Below are positions 1 to 9,898 of a stretch of 64,000 nt of DNA, piece after piece (position 1 is the first letter of the stretch; each line of letters starts with the position of its first letter). The translations under genes and the position numbers were made by a program. The notes beneath the pieces are model-generated. The model searched no databases, had not been told where the DNA came from, and saw only the letters and a list, made by a program, of their open reading frames with translations. Location of the stretch: the NCBI RefSeq assembly GCF_014201195.1, contig NZ_JACHDS010000001.1:5518001-5582000 (forward strand). Reading direction: 5' to 3'. The DNA is from Nocardiopsis mwathae (GTDB taxonomy: Bacteria; Actinomycetota; Actinomycetes; Streptosporangiales; Streptosporangiaceae).

Positions 1-106
1 TCCAAGCCGTCAAGAGCGATGAACTCGGCCGATGACCACCACCGCGTGTGGGGGCCGGTGGCGGGTTCGTGGAGATCGGATCAGGGCCGCTGTCCCCTGA
101 TGGCTG

Positions 107-1465
107 TCACCTGCGGCTCGCTGGGAAGTGGGCCGCTGCTTCACTCACGGTGACGGCGCGGTGGAGCAGGTCACGGGTGGTACTGCTCCGCGCGAAAGGG
201 CGAAGCCGGGCGCGGAGCCGCGACAGGGCGGCGCGGGCACGGCCGCTGCGCAGCGCGGGGTAGTCGTCGAGGAAGCGGTGCCAGTCTGCTGCCGCGCCGT
301 CGAGGCAGCCGCTGTCGAGCTTGAGCTCGGCGAGGCGGGCCAGGCACAGCGCTCGGTAGCGGCGCTTGGCCTCGGGAAGATGCCGCAGGCACTCGGCCAG
401 CGAGGTGACGGCTGCGCTGCGGTCGCCGCTGGAGGCCGCGATATCCGCACGCTGGTGGGCGAGAGATGCGGTGTAGTAGCCATTGTCCCGGCAGCGGGGT
501 CCGGTGGTTCGCCTGAGCATGTGCTCGGCGGCCGCCAGCAGGTGCGTGGCCTGCTGCTGCTCCCCGTTCCGGGCGTGGACGACCGCGAGCTGGCCTAGCA
601 GCAGGGCGCGCGTGCAGGGCGCGGACACCTCGGAGAGGGCCGTGACTCCGGCCTGTGCCAGGTGCAGCGCTGCCCTGGGGTGACCGAGTGCGCAGGCCTG
701 CGAGCTCATCGCGCGCAGCGTGACGGAGTGGCCTGCGGTGTCGCCGGATTCGGCGGTCAGCCGCAGGGCGATGCGGTAGTAGCGCTGTGCGGCACCGTGC
801 AGTCCGTCGTCGAAGTACATGAATCCGGTGAGGCAGCTGAGGCGGGCTCCTGAGGTCAGCAGCCGTCGGCGTACCTCCCCGTTCGCACGGCTCCGCAGCC
901 ATGGCCCGACCATGGTGGCCAGATAGCCGACGAGGGGCGAGCGCATGGCTCCGCCCCCGAAAGCGTCGTCGGCCTGGATCGCCAGGTGCAGCATGGCCGT
1001 GGCGGATGCGGCCTCGGTCTGCCCGATCCGCACCGGGTGGTGGGGGCGATAAGGCGACCGGTGGACGGACGGCGCCCACATGGGCACATCCAGTGCCGCC
1101 ATGTTGTAAACGGGGTGTGCGGTCGTGCCCCCCGAGCTCTCCCTGTGGTACAGATCGGCGATCAGGTCGAGCGGGTCGGCCTCCCACCAGGCAGCCGAGC
1201 CCCGGGTTCCTTCTGGGGCGGGCCATCCGATGTCGGCAGGGGTGAGGTGGCGTCCGATCCGTCGGGCGAGCGCTTCGGCCACAAGCTCGGGCACGGGAGG
1301 ACGTGGCCGGGCACCGGAGAGCCACTGCGATACGGAGGCCCGACCGTATGCCAGGCGCAAACCCGCCTCCGCGCCGATCGTGTTCACCCTGCGGGCGAGG
1401 GCGTCGCCGCTGAGCCCGGCCCTGCTGATCGCGTTCCGCAGTTCGAGGTTGGGTCGCTGCGCCAT
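107..1465 (-). CDS. HTH transcriptional regulator with TPR-like C-terminal region
   Basis: This is a 452-residue cytoplasmic regulator. Residues about 5-75 form a lambda-repressor-like helix-turn-helix with a SVSQWLSG recognition-helix region, followed by a tryptophan-rich stretch. From about residue 150 to the end the protein is Ala/Leu/Arg-rich with helical pairs resembling tetratricopeptide repeats. Such actinomycete regulators usually act near secondary-metabolite loci. The ATG at 1465 follows an AAGG Shine-Dalgarno sequence. It is transcribed away from the MEP/terpene operon that starts at 1709 and shares the intergenic region with it, so it may control that operon; this is inference from position only. 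No ligand can be predicted. Confidence 0.8.
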   Translation of the reverse strand: MAQRPNLELRNAISRAGLSGDALARRVNTIGAEAGLRLAYGRASVSQWLSGARPRPPVPELVAEALARRIGRHLTPADIGWPAPEGTRGSAAWWEADPLDLIADLYHRESSGGTTAHPVYNMAALDVPMWAPSVHRSPYRPHHPVRIGQTEAASATAMLHLAIQADDAFGGGAMRSPLVGYLATMVGPWLRSRANGEVRRRLLTSGARLSCLTGFMYFDDGLHGAAQRYYRIALRLTAESGDTAGHSVTLRAMSSQACALGHPRAALHLAQAGVTALSEVSAPCTRALLLGQLAVVHARNGEQQQATHLLAAAEHMLRRTTGPRCRDNGYYTASLAHQRADIAASSGDRSAAVTSLAECLRHLPEAKRRYRALCLARLAELKLDSGCLDGAAADWHRFLDDYPALRSGRARAALSRLRARLRPFARSSTTRDLLHRAVTVSEAAAHFPASRR

Positions 1466-1708
1466 TGCCGCCTTCCCGGGAGCCGCGGCCCGAGGCCGTT
1501 CGTGCCCTCCGGCCAGGGCGGCACTGCGGCGGACGTCAATTCCGCTGTGGAAATAGACGCCGTCGCTTGCTGATAGGCGTTGGCGCAGCCTCCGTTATCG
1601 GTGACATTGATTATTGCAGAGTTCACCTTTTCCTAGTGGGAGTAGAGCGGCCGAGGCCACGCAAGTCTGCCTCGAAGGCGACGGATCTCTTCCGCGATGG
1701 AGGCATGC

Positions 1709-2722
1709 ATGACGGATCGACGCACTGGCCCAGTCATCGAGGAATCCGACCGTCCGGGAACGGAAGGGAGGTCGGCGAAGCCAGGTGATGTGCCACGCCG
1801 GGTGGTGCTGGCCGCACCCCGCTCGTTCTGTGCGGGTGTGGAACGGGCCATCGAGATCGTCGAGCGACTTCTGCGGATCCGGTCCGGTCCGGTCTACGTG
1901 CGAAAACAGATCGTGCACAACTCCCACGTGGTGGCTGATCTGGAATCGCGCGGTGCGGTCTTCGTCGAAGAGATCGATGAAGTCCCGATGGGAGCCACCG
2001 CGGTCTTCTCCGCCCACGGCGTCTCTCCCGCGGTACGCTCCGCGGCCGAGCACCGCCGCCTGGACGTGGTCGATGCCACCTGCCCGTTGGTCACCAAGGT
2101 GCACGTCGAGGCGCGGCGCTTCGCCGCCCGCGGCGACACCGTGGTGTTGATCGGCCACGCCGACCATGAGGAGGTCGAGGGGACCCTCGGTGAGGCCCCC
2201 GGCTCCACGGTGCTGGTCGAGACTCCCGAGGACGTGGCACGGATCGAGGTCGCAGACCCGGAGCGCGTCTCCTACCTGACCCAGACCACCCTGGCGGTCG
2301 ACGAGACCCGGGAAGTCATCGAGGCGCTGCGCGCCCGCTTCCCTGCGCTGCGCGGCCCCGGCTCCGAGGACATCTGCTACGCCACGACCAACCGGCAGAA
2401 CGCTGTGGCGGCCGCGGCCGGGGACGCCGATGTGGTTCTGGTGGTGGGGTCGGACAACTCCTCCAACTCCGTGCGGCTCACGGAACTCGCCCGCCGCCTG
2501 GGCACCCCCGCCTATCTCATCGACTCCGCCGACGACATCGATCCCGCCTGGGTCACCCATGCCGCGGTGATCGCCGTCAGCGCCGGCGCTTCGGCGCCGC
2601 CGTCGCTGGTCGACGAGGTGATCGAGGCACTGGCCCGACTCGGCCCGGTGACGGTCGAAGAGCATTCTGTGGCCACTGAGGACGTGCACTTCGCCCTGCC
2701 CCGGAAGGTTCGGTACCCATGA
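1709..2722 (+). CDS. ispH: 4-hydroxy-3-methylbut-2-enyl diphosphate reductase (IspH)
   Basis: IspH catalyses the last MEP-pathway step, reducing HMBPP to IPP and DMAPP with a [4Fe-4S] cluster. The three cluster cysteines are visible in SFCAGVERA (about residue 41), VDATCPLV (about 120) and [14 protein letters not shown] (about 220). The substrate-binding histidines lie in [15 protein letters not shown] and [11 protein letters not shown] chose ATG 1709 over the in-frame ATG at 1697 because GGAGG sits 5 nt before it. The N-terminus is about 30 residues longer than usual. The stop overlaps the next start by 4 nt (ATGA), so ispH, dxs and ispG are translationally coupled. As it sits with terpene cyclases, it is probably a pathway-dedicated paralogue. 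Confidence 0.95.
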   Translation: MTDRRTGPVIEESDRPGTEGRSAKPGDVPRRVVLAAPRSFCAGVERAIEIVERLLRIRSGPVYVRKQIVHNSHVVADLESRGAVFVEEIDEVPMGATAVFSAHGVSPAVRSAAEHRRLDVVDATCPLVTKVHVEARRFAARGDTVVLIGHADHEEVEGTLGEAPGSTVLVETPEDVARIEVADPERVSYLTQTTLAVDETREVIEALRARFPALRGPGSEDICYATTNRQNAVAAAAGDADVVLVVGSDNSSNSVRLTELARRLGTPAYLIDSADDIDPAWVTHAAVIAVSAGASAPPSLVDEVIEALARLGPVTVEEHSVATEDVHFALPRKVRYP

Positions 2723-4632
2723 CCCCCGGCACCGGTGCCCCGCCTTCACGGACCGGCTTTCCGTTCGGCGGCGGGAGCGACCTGCGGGCCCTGCACACCG
2801 AAGAGTTGACCGACCTGGCGGCCCGGATCCGCTCCTTCCTGGTGGAACGGGTCTGCCGTACGGGAGGGCACCTGGGACCCAACTTGGGCGTGGTCGAACT
2901 GACCATCGCTCTGCACCGGGTTTTCGACTCTCCGCGCGACGTCCTGCTGTTCGATACCGGACACCAGGCCTACGTGCACAAGATCCTGACCGGACGGGCC
3001 GACGGCTTCGACGCCTTGCGCCAGCGCGGCGGGCTGGCCGGCTACCCCAGTCGGGTGGAGTCGGACCACGATGTCATCGAGAACTCCCACGCCTCGACCG
3101 CCCTGTCGTACGCCGACGGCATCGCCAAGGCCCTGCGCCACCGAGGGAGACGGGACAGGGCCGTCGTCGCCGTGGTCGGAGACGGGGCCCTGACCGGGGG
3201 CCTTGCGTGGGAGGCGCTGAACAATATCGCCACCGCCCCGTACCGCAACCTCACCATCGTGCTCAACGACAACGGGCGCTCCTACGACCCGACGGTCGGC
3301 GGTCTCGGTGAGCACCTGGCCCGGCTGCGCGGGGACGGCCGCGTCGCCCCGAAAGCCCCCGCACCGTCGCCCGCCCGGCCCGCGCTCCGCGCCACGGCAG
3401 CCCACGCACCCGCGACGGTGTTCGAGGCAATGGGCCTGGCCTACCGGGGCCCGGTCGACGGCCACGACATCGGCGCCATGGAGGTCGAGCTGCGGGCGGC
3501 TGCGGCTGCGGAGCGCCCCACTGTGGTGCATTGCGTGACGGTGAAAGGACGCGGGTACGGCCCGGCCGAGAGCGACGAGGCCGACTGTCTGCACGGTGTC
3601 GGAGTCCTCGATCCGTCCACCGGCCGTCCGGCCAAGGCCGCTGCACCGACGTGGACGTCGGTGTTCGGCACCGAGATCGCCGCGATCGGTGCCGAGCGCC
3701 CCGAGGTCGTGTGCCTGACAGCGGCCATGCTGCGCCAGGTCGGACTGGACACCTTCGCCCGTCGTTTCCCCGAGCGCGTCTTCGACGTCGGTATCGCCGA
3801 GCAGCATGCGGTCTGCTCGGCCGCCGGGCTGGCCACCGGCGGCCTGCACCCGGTCGTCTGCGTGTACTCGACGTTCCTCGGCCGTGCCGTCGACCAGTTG
3901 CTCATGGACGTCGCACTGCACAGCTTGCCGGTGACGTTCGTGCTGGACCGGGCCGGGATCACCGGACCGGACGGGCCCAGCCACCACGGCATGTGGGATA
4001 CGGCACTGCTGTCCGTGGTGCCCAATCTGCGCCTGGCCGCACCCCGCGACGCCGCCCGGCTGCGCGGGCTGCTGCGCGAGGCCATCGCCATGGATGAGGG
4101 CCCGACCGCCGTCCGCTTTCCCAAGTCTGCTGTGGGCTCCGACATCGACGCCCTCACCCGCATGGACGGTCTGGACGTTCTGCACCGGTCCCGGCGCCTG
4201 AGGCTGGACGTGCTGCTGGTCGCGGCCGGGGTGATGGCGGGACCATGCCTGGACGCGGCACGCGAACTGGAGGCGCAGGGCATCGGCGTCACCGTGGTGG
4301 ACCCGCGCTGGATCATCCCGATCAACCCGACCCTGGCCCATATGGCGGCCCGGCACCGGCTGGCGGTGAGTGTGGAGGACTGCACCCGCACCGGCTCCAT
4401 GGGCTCGATGTTCGTCCAGGTGTGCGCGGACGCCGGGATCACCACACGCCTGCGCGTACTCGGGCTGCCGCGTGACTTCATCGAGCACGGCTCGCGCGCC
4501 GAGCTCCTCATCGAGCACGGCCTGACCGGAACGAGGATCGCCAACGAGGCACGACGTGCCCTTTCGGCGACGGTAGAGCACGGCCGACCACCCGGTGGGC
4601 AGGACAAGGAAAGCGAGGGAGACCGACCATGA
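2719..4632 (+). CDS. dxs: 1-deoxy-D-xylulose-5-phosphate synthase (DXS)
   Basis: DXS condenses pyruvate with glyceraldehyde 3-phosphate using thiamine diphosphate and is the entry step of the MEP pathway. The 637-residue length is normal. Visible motifs are [15 protein letters not shown], the ThDP/Mg motif GDGALTGG followed by EALNN, the LNDNG segment, and the catalytic glutamate in VGIAEQHAV in the pyrimidine domain. A transketolase C-terminal domain follows. The LNDNG segment continues GRSY where housekeeping enzymes usually read EMSI, and the linker at about residues 195-235 is Ala/Pro-rich, which fits a secondary-metabolism copy. It starts inside the ispH stop codon and ends overlapping the ispG start. 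Confidence 0.95.
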   Translation: MTPGTGAPPSRTGFPFGGGSDLRALHTEELTDLAARIRSFLVERVCRTGGHLGPNLGVVELTIALHRVFDSPRDVLLFDTGHQAYVHKILTGRADGFDALRQRGGLAGYPSRVESDHDVIENSHASTALSYADGIAKALRHRGRRDRAVVAVVGDGALTGGLAWEALNNIATAPYRNLTIVLNDNGRSYDPTVGGLGEHLARLRGDGRVAPKAPAPSPARPALRATAAHAPATVFEAMGLAYRGPVDGHDIGAMEVELRAAAAAERPTVVHCVTVKGRGYGPAESDEADCLHGVGVLDPSTGRPAKAAAPTWTSVFGTEIAAIGAERPEVVCLTAAMLRQVGLDTFARRFPERVFDVGIAEQHAVCSAAGLATGGLHPVVCVYSTFLGRAVDQLLMDVALHSLPVTFVLDRAGITGPDGPSHHGMWDTALLSVVPNLRLAAPRDAARLRGLLREAIAMDEGPTAVRFPKSAVGSDIDALTRMDGLDVLHRSRRLRLDVLLVAAGVMAGPCLDAARELEAQGIGVTVVDPRWIIPINPTLAHMAARHRLAVSVEDCTRTGSMGSMFVQVCADAGITTRLRVLGLPRDFIEHGSRAELLIEHGLTGTRIANEARRALSATVEHGRPPGGQDKESEGDRP

Positions 4633-5786
4633 GCGCCGTTGACCTGGGCATGCCGGGCCATGCAAGCGATGGGCTCGCCCCCCGGCGAGCCTCCCGGCAG
4701 GTGATGGTGGGCGATGTCCCCATCGGCGGGTCGGCACCGGTGTCGGTGCAGTCGATGACGACCACCGTCACCGCTGACATCGACGCCACCCTGCAGCAGA
4801 TCGCCGAACTGACCGCCGCCGGTTGCCAGATCGTGCGGGTGGCGGTCCCCTCGGCCGACGACGCCGCGGCCCTCTCGGTCATCGCGCGCAAGTCGCAGAT
4901 CCCGGTGATCGCCGACATCCACTTCCAGCCGCGCTACGTCTTCGCAGCGATCAACGCCGGCTGCGCTGCCGTACGGGTCAACCCCGGCAACATCAAACGG
5001 TTCGACGACCAGGTGTCCCAGATCGCGCGGGCGGCCGCGGGCGCGGGCATCCCCATCCGCATCGGCGTGAACGCCGGCTCGCTGGACCCGCGGCTGCTCG
5101 CCCGCTACGGGGGCGTGTGCGCAGAGGCGCTGGTGGAATCCGCCCTATGGGAGTGCTCGCTGTTCGAGGAACACGACTTCCAGGATCTGAAGATCTCGGT
5201 CAAGCACCACGACCCGATGGTGATGGTTCGCGCCTACCGGATGCTGGCCGAGCGGTGCGACTATCCGCTGCACCTGGGGGTCACCGAGGCCGGGCCGCCG
5301 CCCCAGGGCACGGTGAAGTCGGCGGTGGCCTTCGGCATCCTGCTCGCCGAGGGGATCGGCGACACCATCCGGGTGTCACTGTCGGCGCCGCCGGTGGAGG
5401 AGGTGACCATCGGCATCTCCATCCTGGAGTCGCTGGGCTTGCGTGAGCGCCGTCTGGAGATCGTCTCCTGCCCCTCCTGCGGACGTGCCCAGGTGGATGT
5501 CTACCGGCTGACCGACGAGGTCACCGCCGCCTTCGAAGGCTTCCCGTTCCCACTGCGGGTGGCCGTGATGGGATGCGTGGTCAACGGCCCCGGCGAGGCC
5601 CGCGAGGCCGACATCGGGGTGTCCTGCGGCAACGGTAAGGGGCAGATCTTCGTCAAGGGCAAGGTCATCCGGACGGTGCCGGAATCCAAGATCGTCGAGA
5701 CCCTTCTCGACGAGGCCCTGGCCCTGGCGCCGGACGCGGCCGGGGAGGCTGCAGAGGAACTCGGTCCACAGGGAAGAGGGGGCTGA
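4629..5786 (+). CDS. ispG: (E)-4-hydroxy-3-methylbut-2-enyl-diphosphate synthase (IspG/GcpE)
   Basis: IspG converts methylerythritol cyclodiphosphate to HMBPP with a [4Fe-4S] cluster. The 385-residue protein has the N-terminal TIM-barrel signature ([20 protein letters not shown] and RVNPGNI) and a C-terminal iron-sulfur domain with SCPSCGRAQ and [12 protein letters not shown], which supply three cysteines and a glutamate as cluster ligands. ATG 4629 overlaps the dxs stop. Together with ispH and dxs it gives the first enzyme and the last two enzymes of the MEP pathway. The middle steps (ispC-ispF) are not in the window and must be supplied by the housekeeping pathway. Confidence 0.95.
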   Translation: MSAVDLGMPGHASDGLAPRRASRQVMVGDVPIGGSAPVSVQSMTTTVTADIDATLQQIAELTAAGCQIVRVAVPSADDAAALSVIARKSQIPVIADIHFQPRYVFAAINAGCAAVRVNPGNIKRFDDQVSQIARAAAGAGIPIRIGVNAGSLDPRLLARYGGVCAEALVESALWECSLFEEHDFQDLKISVKHHDPMVMVRAYRMLAERCDYPLHLGVTEAGPPPQGTVKSAVAFGILLAEGIGDTIRVSLSAPPVEEVTIGISILESLGLRERRLEIVSCPSCGRAQVDVYRLTDEVTAAFEGFPFPLRVAVMGCVVNGPGEAREADIGVSCGNGKGQIFVKGKVIRTVPESKIVETLLDEALALAPDAAGEAAEELGPQGRGG

Positions 5787-5791
5787 GAGCG

Positions 5792-6799
5792 GTGATGGAG
5801 CCCCGGCTCTTCAAGCGATTGCGCTATCCCTTTCCCACCCTGGTCAACGAGCATGCGGCGGCCATGCAGGAGCATACCGAGCGGCACTGGATCGATGGTG
5901 AATGCCGGGGCTTCGTCGCGCCCGATATCGCCGAGGGATTCAAGAGGGCACGCACGGCTTACATGACCTCCTACTTCTTTCCCATGGCGACCTGGGAGCG
6001 GCTGCTGCCGCTGGCGCGGATGATGGTCTTCTCCATCTACCAGGACGACATCTATGAGAAGGCCAGTCCCGAGCAGGTTCGACGGATCCGGGAGGGCACG
6101 GTCTCCGTCGCCCGAGGTGAGCGCATGCCTGAGGAGACAGGGGTGATGCTCGCAGGTCTTATCGCGGGGGTCCGTGCCGGGGCGCTGCGGTTCATCCCGG
6201 AGGACGCGGTGCAGCGGTGGGCCGACGACGTCGACCTGTACTTCGAAGGCTTGGAGGAAGAGACCTACTACGTGAGAACGGGCCGCTTTCCCACGATCGA
6301 GCGGTACCAGGTGTTCCGCGAGCGAGCGCTGATGCTGCATCCGTTCATGTCGCTCAAGGAGGTGGAGACGGGAGTCGTCCTGCCGCCCGAGGTGCACGCG
6401 CATTCCACGGTTCAACGACTCAAATCCCTGGCCGTGCGGGTCATCGGCCGGTTCAACGAGTTCCAGTCCTACGACAAGGACATCAAGACCGGGATGGGCA
6501 ACGTGAATCTCATCGGTGTCGTCGCCCACGATCGCGATATCGGAATCCAGGAGGCGTCCGAATACGCGCTCCGGCTGCACGACGAGGAACTCGCCGAGTT
6601 CGTCGAGTTGCAGCACGGCCTGCCGGAGTTCGATGGCTGGCACGACGCCGTAGCCAACCATATCCACCACATCAGCTTCGTCATCTCCGGATGGCGGGGG
6701 GTCGATTCCAAGATCGACCGCTACGACCCGGAGTTCTACCTCGACCAGGACCGACTGCGAACGAGCGTGCACGTCCCCGACCGGAACCCTCACACGTGA
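5792..6799 (+). CDS. Type I terpene synthase A
   Basis: This 335-residue protein has the length and motifs of bacterial class I terpene cyclases, which ionise a linear prenyl diphosphate and cyclise the carbocation. The aspartate-rich Mg-binding motif is QDDIYE at about residues 84-89. The NSE/DTE motif reads NEFQSYDKD at about residue 222, matching N(D/E)xxSxxK(D/E). Near the C-terminus IDRYDPEFY may hold the arginine-tyrosine pair. GTG 5792 is directly followed by ATG 5795; either could initiate, about 10 nt after a GGAAGAGGGGG Shine-Dalgarno stretch. It begins 5 nt after ispG, so it belongs to the MEP operon. I cannot name the product or chain length. Confidence 0.88.
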   Translation: MMEPRLFKRLRYPFPTLVNEHAAAMQEHTERHWIDGECRGFVAPDIAEGFKRARTAYMTSYFFPMATWERLLPLARMMVFSIYQDDIYEKASPEQVRRIREGTVSVARGERMPEETGVMLAGLIAGVRAGALRFIPEDAVQRWADDVDLYFEGLEEETYYVRTGRFPTIERYQVFRERALMLHPFMSLKEVETGVVLPPEVHAHSTVQRLKSLAVRVIGRFNEFQSYDKDIKTGMGNVNLIGVVAHDRDIGIQEASEYALRLHDEELAEFVELQHGLPEFDGWHDAVANHIHHISFVISGWRGVDSKIDRYDPEFYLDQDRLRTSVHVPDRNPHT

Positions 6800-6869
6800 T
6801 CACACATGCCACACACCGCTGCCGACCGGACAGCGTGACAAGGACAGGACGGCCAGAGGACGGCTCGCC

Positions 6870-7859
6870 ATGGTAGACGAATACCCCATGCCCACCTTGA
6901 CCTTCCCCTTCCCGACCGTCATCAGCCCATTTGAAACGGACGAGTCGTATCACGATGAAGCTCTCTGGTACGACGAATACTACGGATTTCTGCCCGAAGA
7001 GGACCGTAACAAGCTGAAGAAGCATGCCCTCCCTCAGGGGGCGGCATTCATGTCGCCAACCGAGAACGACGCGACCCGGCTGCGCCCCATGGGCAGGTGG
7101 TTCATGTTCCTGACTCTCATCGACGACCGCTGCGAATTCCATTCGATGTCGGACCTTGTTTCCGTACGAGATCGGGTATGCGACATAATCCTGGGCGAGG
7201 TGCCGCGGAGGGATGAGATCGGCTTCCTGCACATGCTGGGTCGAATGCGGGTGGAATTCCAGGAATTCATGCCCTATCTCTGGTTCGAGCGCCTGGCGAA
7301 CTCCTTCTACGAGTACTGGACCTATGGCGTGATGGAGGAGAGTCCCTACAAGCTCGGCCATAAGCGGGGAGTGCCACCACTGGCGCCCTACTTGCTCGTG
7401 CATGAATATTCGATCGCCATGAGGCCTTACGGAGACCTGGTGGACGTCACGACCCGTGCCCCGCTCTCCGTCGGCACCTTTCGCCACTCGGTGATCAGTC
7501 GACTGCGCTCGCTCATTTGCCGGCTCATGTCGATTCAAAACGACCTCTACTCGCTGGGCAAGGAGGAGGCGCGCCCTTCGGAGGTCTTCAATATCGTACC
7601 GGTTCTGCGAAATGAGCTGGACTGCTCGCGCAGCGAGGCGATAGACGAAGCAATGCGGATGCTCGATGGGTTCGCAGACGAGATCGTCGCCCTGCGGAAT
7701 AATGTGCCCGATTTCGGGGATGAGCAGCAGGCGGTTCAGGACTACTTCCACCACATGGAACTGATGGTGACAGGATTGGATAGGTGGTACACGAGCTCCA
7801 AATCCATACGCTACAAAGTTCCCGGGGCATTCCCGGAGCCGATGCCGTCCGACCCTTGA
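6870..7859 (+). CDS. Type I terpene synthase B
   Basis: A second 329-residue class I terpene cyclase, clearly diverged from its upstream neighbour. The Mg-binding motif is DDRCE with the first aspartate at residue 85, the same position as in synthase A. The NSE motif is NDLYSLGKE at about residue 224 and the C-terminal RY pair is in TSSKSIRYKVP. The gene is visibly less G+C-rich than its neighbours, with codons such as aat, ata and ttc-gat runs, hinting at separate acquisition. It follows synthase A by 70 nt in the same direction. Initiation at the in-frame ATG 6888 (MPTLTFPFP) is an alternative. Product unknown. Confidence 0.88.
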   Translation: MVDEYPMPTLTFPFPTVISPFETDESYHDEALWYDEYYGFLPEEDRNKLKKHALPQGAAFMSPTENDATRLRPMGRWFMFLTLIDDRCEFHSMSDLVSVRDRVCDIILGEVPRRDEIGFLHMLGRMRVEFQEFMPYLWFERLANSFYEYWTYGVMEESPYKLGHKRGVPPLAPYLLVHEYSIAMRPYGDLVDVTTRAPLSVGTFRHSVISRLRSLICRLMSIQNDLYSLGKEEARPSEVFNIVPVLRNELDCSRSEAIDEAMRMLDGFADEIVALRNNVPDFGDEQQAVQDYFHHMELMVTGLDRWYTSSKSIRYKVPGAFPEPMPSDP

Positions 7860-8250
7860 TCGGTAGCGGCTCGCGACGCCCCCTTAGGTTGCTGATCTTG
7901 CGGGTAAGTGCGAAATGGCGCATCCGAAGCCACCGCGGAGTCAGCGGCAACGCGCCCATCATGAAGCCTCGTGGTCAACGGGTGACGGGGTCCGCCGAGA
8001 ACCAGTGCAGACGTGTGGCGGCAGATGGTGCACCCCCGACCGCGATCCAGGTCCGGCGTACGGACGCGGGAACGAGCGGTCGAGGAGCACCGGCCGCTGC
8101 CCGCGGCCAGGGGCGCGTGCCGACGCCGGTCGTGTGACCGGCCTATGGCGGCTGCTGCGGAGGTGGGACGCGGGCCTTCGCATCCACGCCCCGCCCGGGG
8201 CGACCGGCGGAATCGGAGGCCGCCGCCTGGAAAAGGGAGGAATCAACAGC
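7860..8250. other. 391-bp gap between terpene synthase B and the polyprenyl synthase
   Basis: No convincing gene lies here. The reading frame of the downstream gene stays open through part of it, but without family similarity. A GGGAGGA Shine-Dalgarno sequence at 8235-8241 marks the downstream start. I saw no clear terminator or palindrome, so the polyprenyl synthase may be co-transcribed or have its own promoter. Confidence 0.5.
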
Positions 8251-9288
8251 ATGAGAGCCAATCGTCCCGCGTCCCCTCCTGCACCCGCGAGGAGCCTCGC
8301 CTGGAGGCCGGGCGAAGTCGACGAGCTTGTCGCCCCCGCCCTGCGCTCCGCGCTCGGACGCTTGGCCCATCCTGTCCGCACCATTGCCGAGTACCACTTC
8401 GGTTGGCGCGACACCGACGGTGCTCCCGCTGACGCGGGCATCGGCAAGATGATCCGTCCGGCACTCGTCCTGCTCAGCTCGCGGGCAGCGGGTGGTCGTG
8501 ATGCTGACGCGGTTCCGGCGGCGGTCGCAGTGGAGCTGCTCCACAACTTCTCCCTTCTGCACGACGACATCATGGACGGTGACCGAACAAGGCGGCACCG
8601 TCCGGCCGCGTGGACGGTCTACGGGGTCCCCCGGGCCGTCCTGGCGGGCGATGCGCTGCTGGCACTGTCGCTGGACGTGCTGGCCGACCGTCCCGCCCGC
8701 GAGCTGTCGGTCCTGCACCGCACCCTTCTCGATCTCGTCAATGGGCAGGCCGCCGACATCTCGTTCGAACAGCGTGACGATGTCAGCTTGGCGGAGTGCG
8801 AGGCCATGGTCCGCGCCAAGACCGGCTCCCTCATCGCCTGCAGCTGCTCTCTCGGCGCCTTCGCAGCCGGGGCAAGAGCGGAAACAGCGGCAAGTCTGGC
8901 GGAGTTCGGATGGCAGCTCGGCCGCGCATTCCAACTCATCGACGATGTCCTGGGCATCTGGGGTGAGCCCGGCAGAACCGGAAAGTCAGCCTACTCCGAC
9001 CTGGCTGCCCGGAAGAAGACCCTGCCGGTGGCGGCTGCTCTGGCGAGCGACAACGCAGCCGCGCGCGAATTGGCAGCACGGTACCGGAGCCGGAGGCCTC
9101 TCGCCGATTCCGACCTTGACAGAGTGGCCTCGCTCGTCGTCCAGGCGGGCGGGCGTGCATGGGCCGAACATCAGGCGGCTGCGGCGCTGCGGGAGGCCAC
9201 AGCCGCCCTGCACCGAGCCCACCCGGCTGAGGGGCCCGCCCGCCGACTCAACGACCTGGCCGACTTCATCACCCGCCGCGACCACTGA
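8251..9288 (+). CDS. Polyprenyl (isoprenyl) diphosphate synthase
   Basis: This 345-residue trans-prenyltransferase condenses IPP with allylic diphosphates. The first aspartate-rich motif is LLHDDIMDGDRTRR (DDxxD, residues 105-109). The second reads LIDDVLGIWGE (about residue 231), the DDxxG form common in actinomycete short-chain synthases. The GKMIRP segment (about 65-70) matches the IPP-binding GKxxRP motif. ATG 8251 is chosen because a GGGAGGA sequence lies 10 nt upstream; the longer open frame before it has no homology. It most likely makes the FPP or GGPP used by the two upstream cyclases, but chain length cannot be set from sequence alone. Confidence 0.9.
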   Translation: MRANRPASPPAPARSLAWRPGEVDELVAPALRSALGRLAHPVRTIAEYHFGWRDTDGAPADAGIGKMIRPALVLLSSRAAGGRDADAVPAAVAVELLHNFSLLHDDIMDGDRTRRHRPAAWTVYGVPRAVLAGDALLALSLDVLADRPARELSVLHRTLLDLVNGQAADISFEQRDDVSLAECEAMVRAKTGSLIACSCSLGAFAAGARAETAASLAEFGWQLGRAFQLIDDVLGIWGEPGRTGKSAYSDLAARKKTLPVAAALASDNAAARELAARYRSRRPLADSDLDRVASLVVQAGGRAWAEHQAAAALREATAALHRAHPAEGPARRLNDLADFITRRDH

Positions 9289-9898
9289 GAAGACCCGGGT
9301 GGACACGCCACTGTGGCTGATGGTCCCAGCGCTGCGGAAGGAGCGTGTTCTGTACCGGCCACACGCACCAGCCGCTGAGGCCACGTGCCATAGAGCATGT
9401 GTCGGGGCTTCCGGGGCCGGCGTGTAGGGCACCGGTGGGGGCAAGGCGTGTGGCGGTCCCGCCGTTTTCGCGTGTGTCCGGCGGTGATCGGCGGCGAGCT
9501 CGGCCATCGGGCGTGTGCGTTCCCGGGCTTGTGCTCCCCGTAGAGGGAGCGTGGGGCGGAGCCTCCCGGTTCAGCTCCTGGACCGGGCGAAATGGCTGGG
9601 CCTGGGGAAATGTCTGTGGCCTGGGGAAATGCCTGGGACCTGGGAAAAGGGCGGGTCCAGGGAAGTGGCTGTCTTTTCAACGAATTCGCACCGCGGGTTC
9701 GCACCACGCGCTTCAGGAGGCGGATGGATCGGCTTAACGCCCTGTTCACGGCGCTTTTCTACGGTTCCGGAGGGGCAAGGGCGGTGTTATGTGATCATCT
9801 GAGTATGATGTCGTCTTTGTTGGCTGGAGAGCCATACGTGGCCGCATCGCATTAGGGGTAGATGTGTCGGCCGCAGTTGACCTGAAAACGGGGGATTC
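9289..9898. other. 610-bp intergenic region between the terpene and MFS loci
   Basis: Several short open frames exist here but none has a good ribosome site or family resemblance. It contains degenerate CCTGGGGAAATG repeats (9601-9648) and an AT-richer stretch at about 9780-9860 that may hold the promoter of the MFS gene. This is the probable 3' boundary of the terpenoid locus. Confidence 0.5.
9601..9648. repeat. Degenerate short direct repeats (CCTGGGGAAATG)
   Basis: The 12-mer CCTGGGGAAATG occurs at 9601-9612 and again at 9620-9631, a period of 19 bp. A decayed third copy, CCTGGGAAAA, is at 9639-9648, and looser GGGAAGTGG/CAGGGAA sequence follows to 9668. The repeats are non-coding. They could be replication slippage or direct-repeat regulator sites; nothing seen favours either. 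Confidence 0.6.

Noticed and set aside
7915-8250. N-terminal extension of the polyprenyl synthase
   Set aside because: Arg/His-rich sequence without family match; GGGAGGA precedes ATG 8251.
1709-9288. Hopanoid or carotenoid biosynthesis cluster
   Set aside because: No squalene-hopene cyclase, squalene synthase, phytoene synthase or desaturase; two class I cyclases are present instead.
9345-9855. Short overlapping open frames of 80-130 codons
   Set aside because: No plausible ribosome sites, biased composition, and interrupted by repeats.
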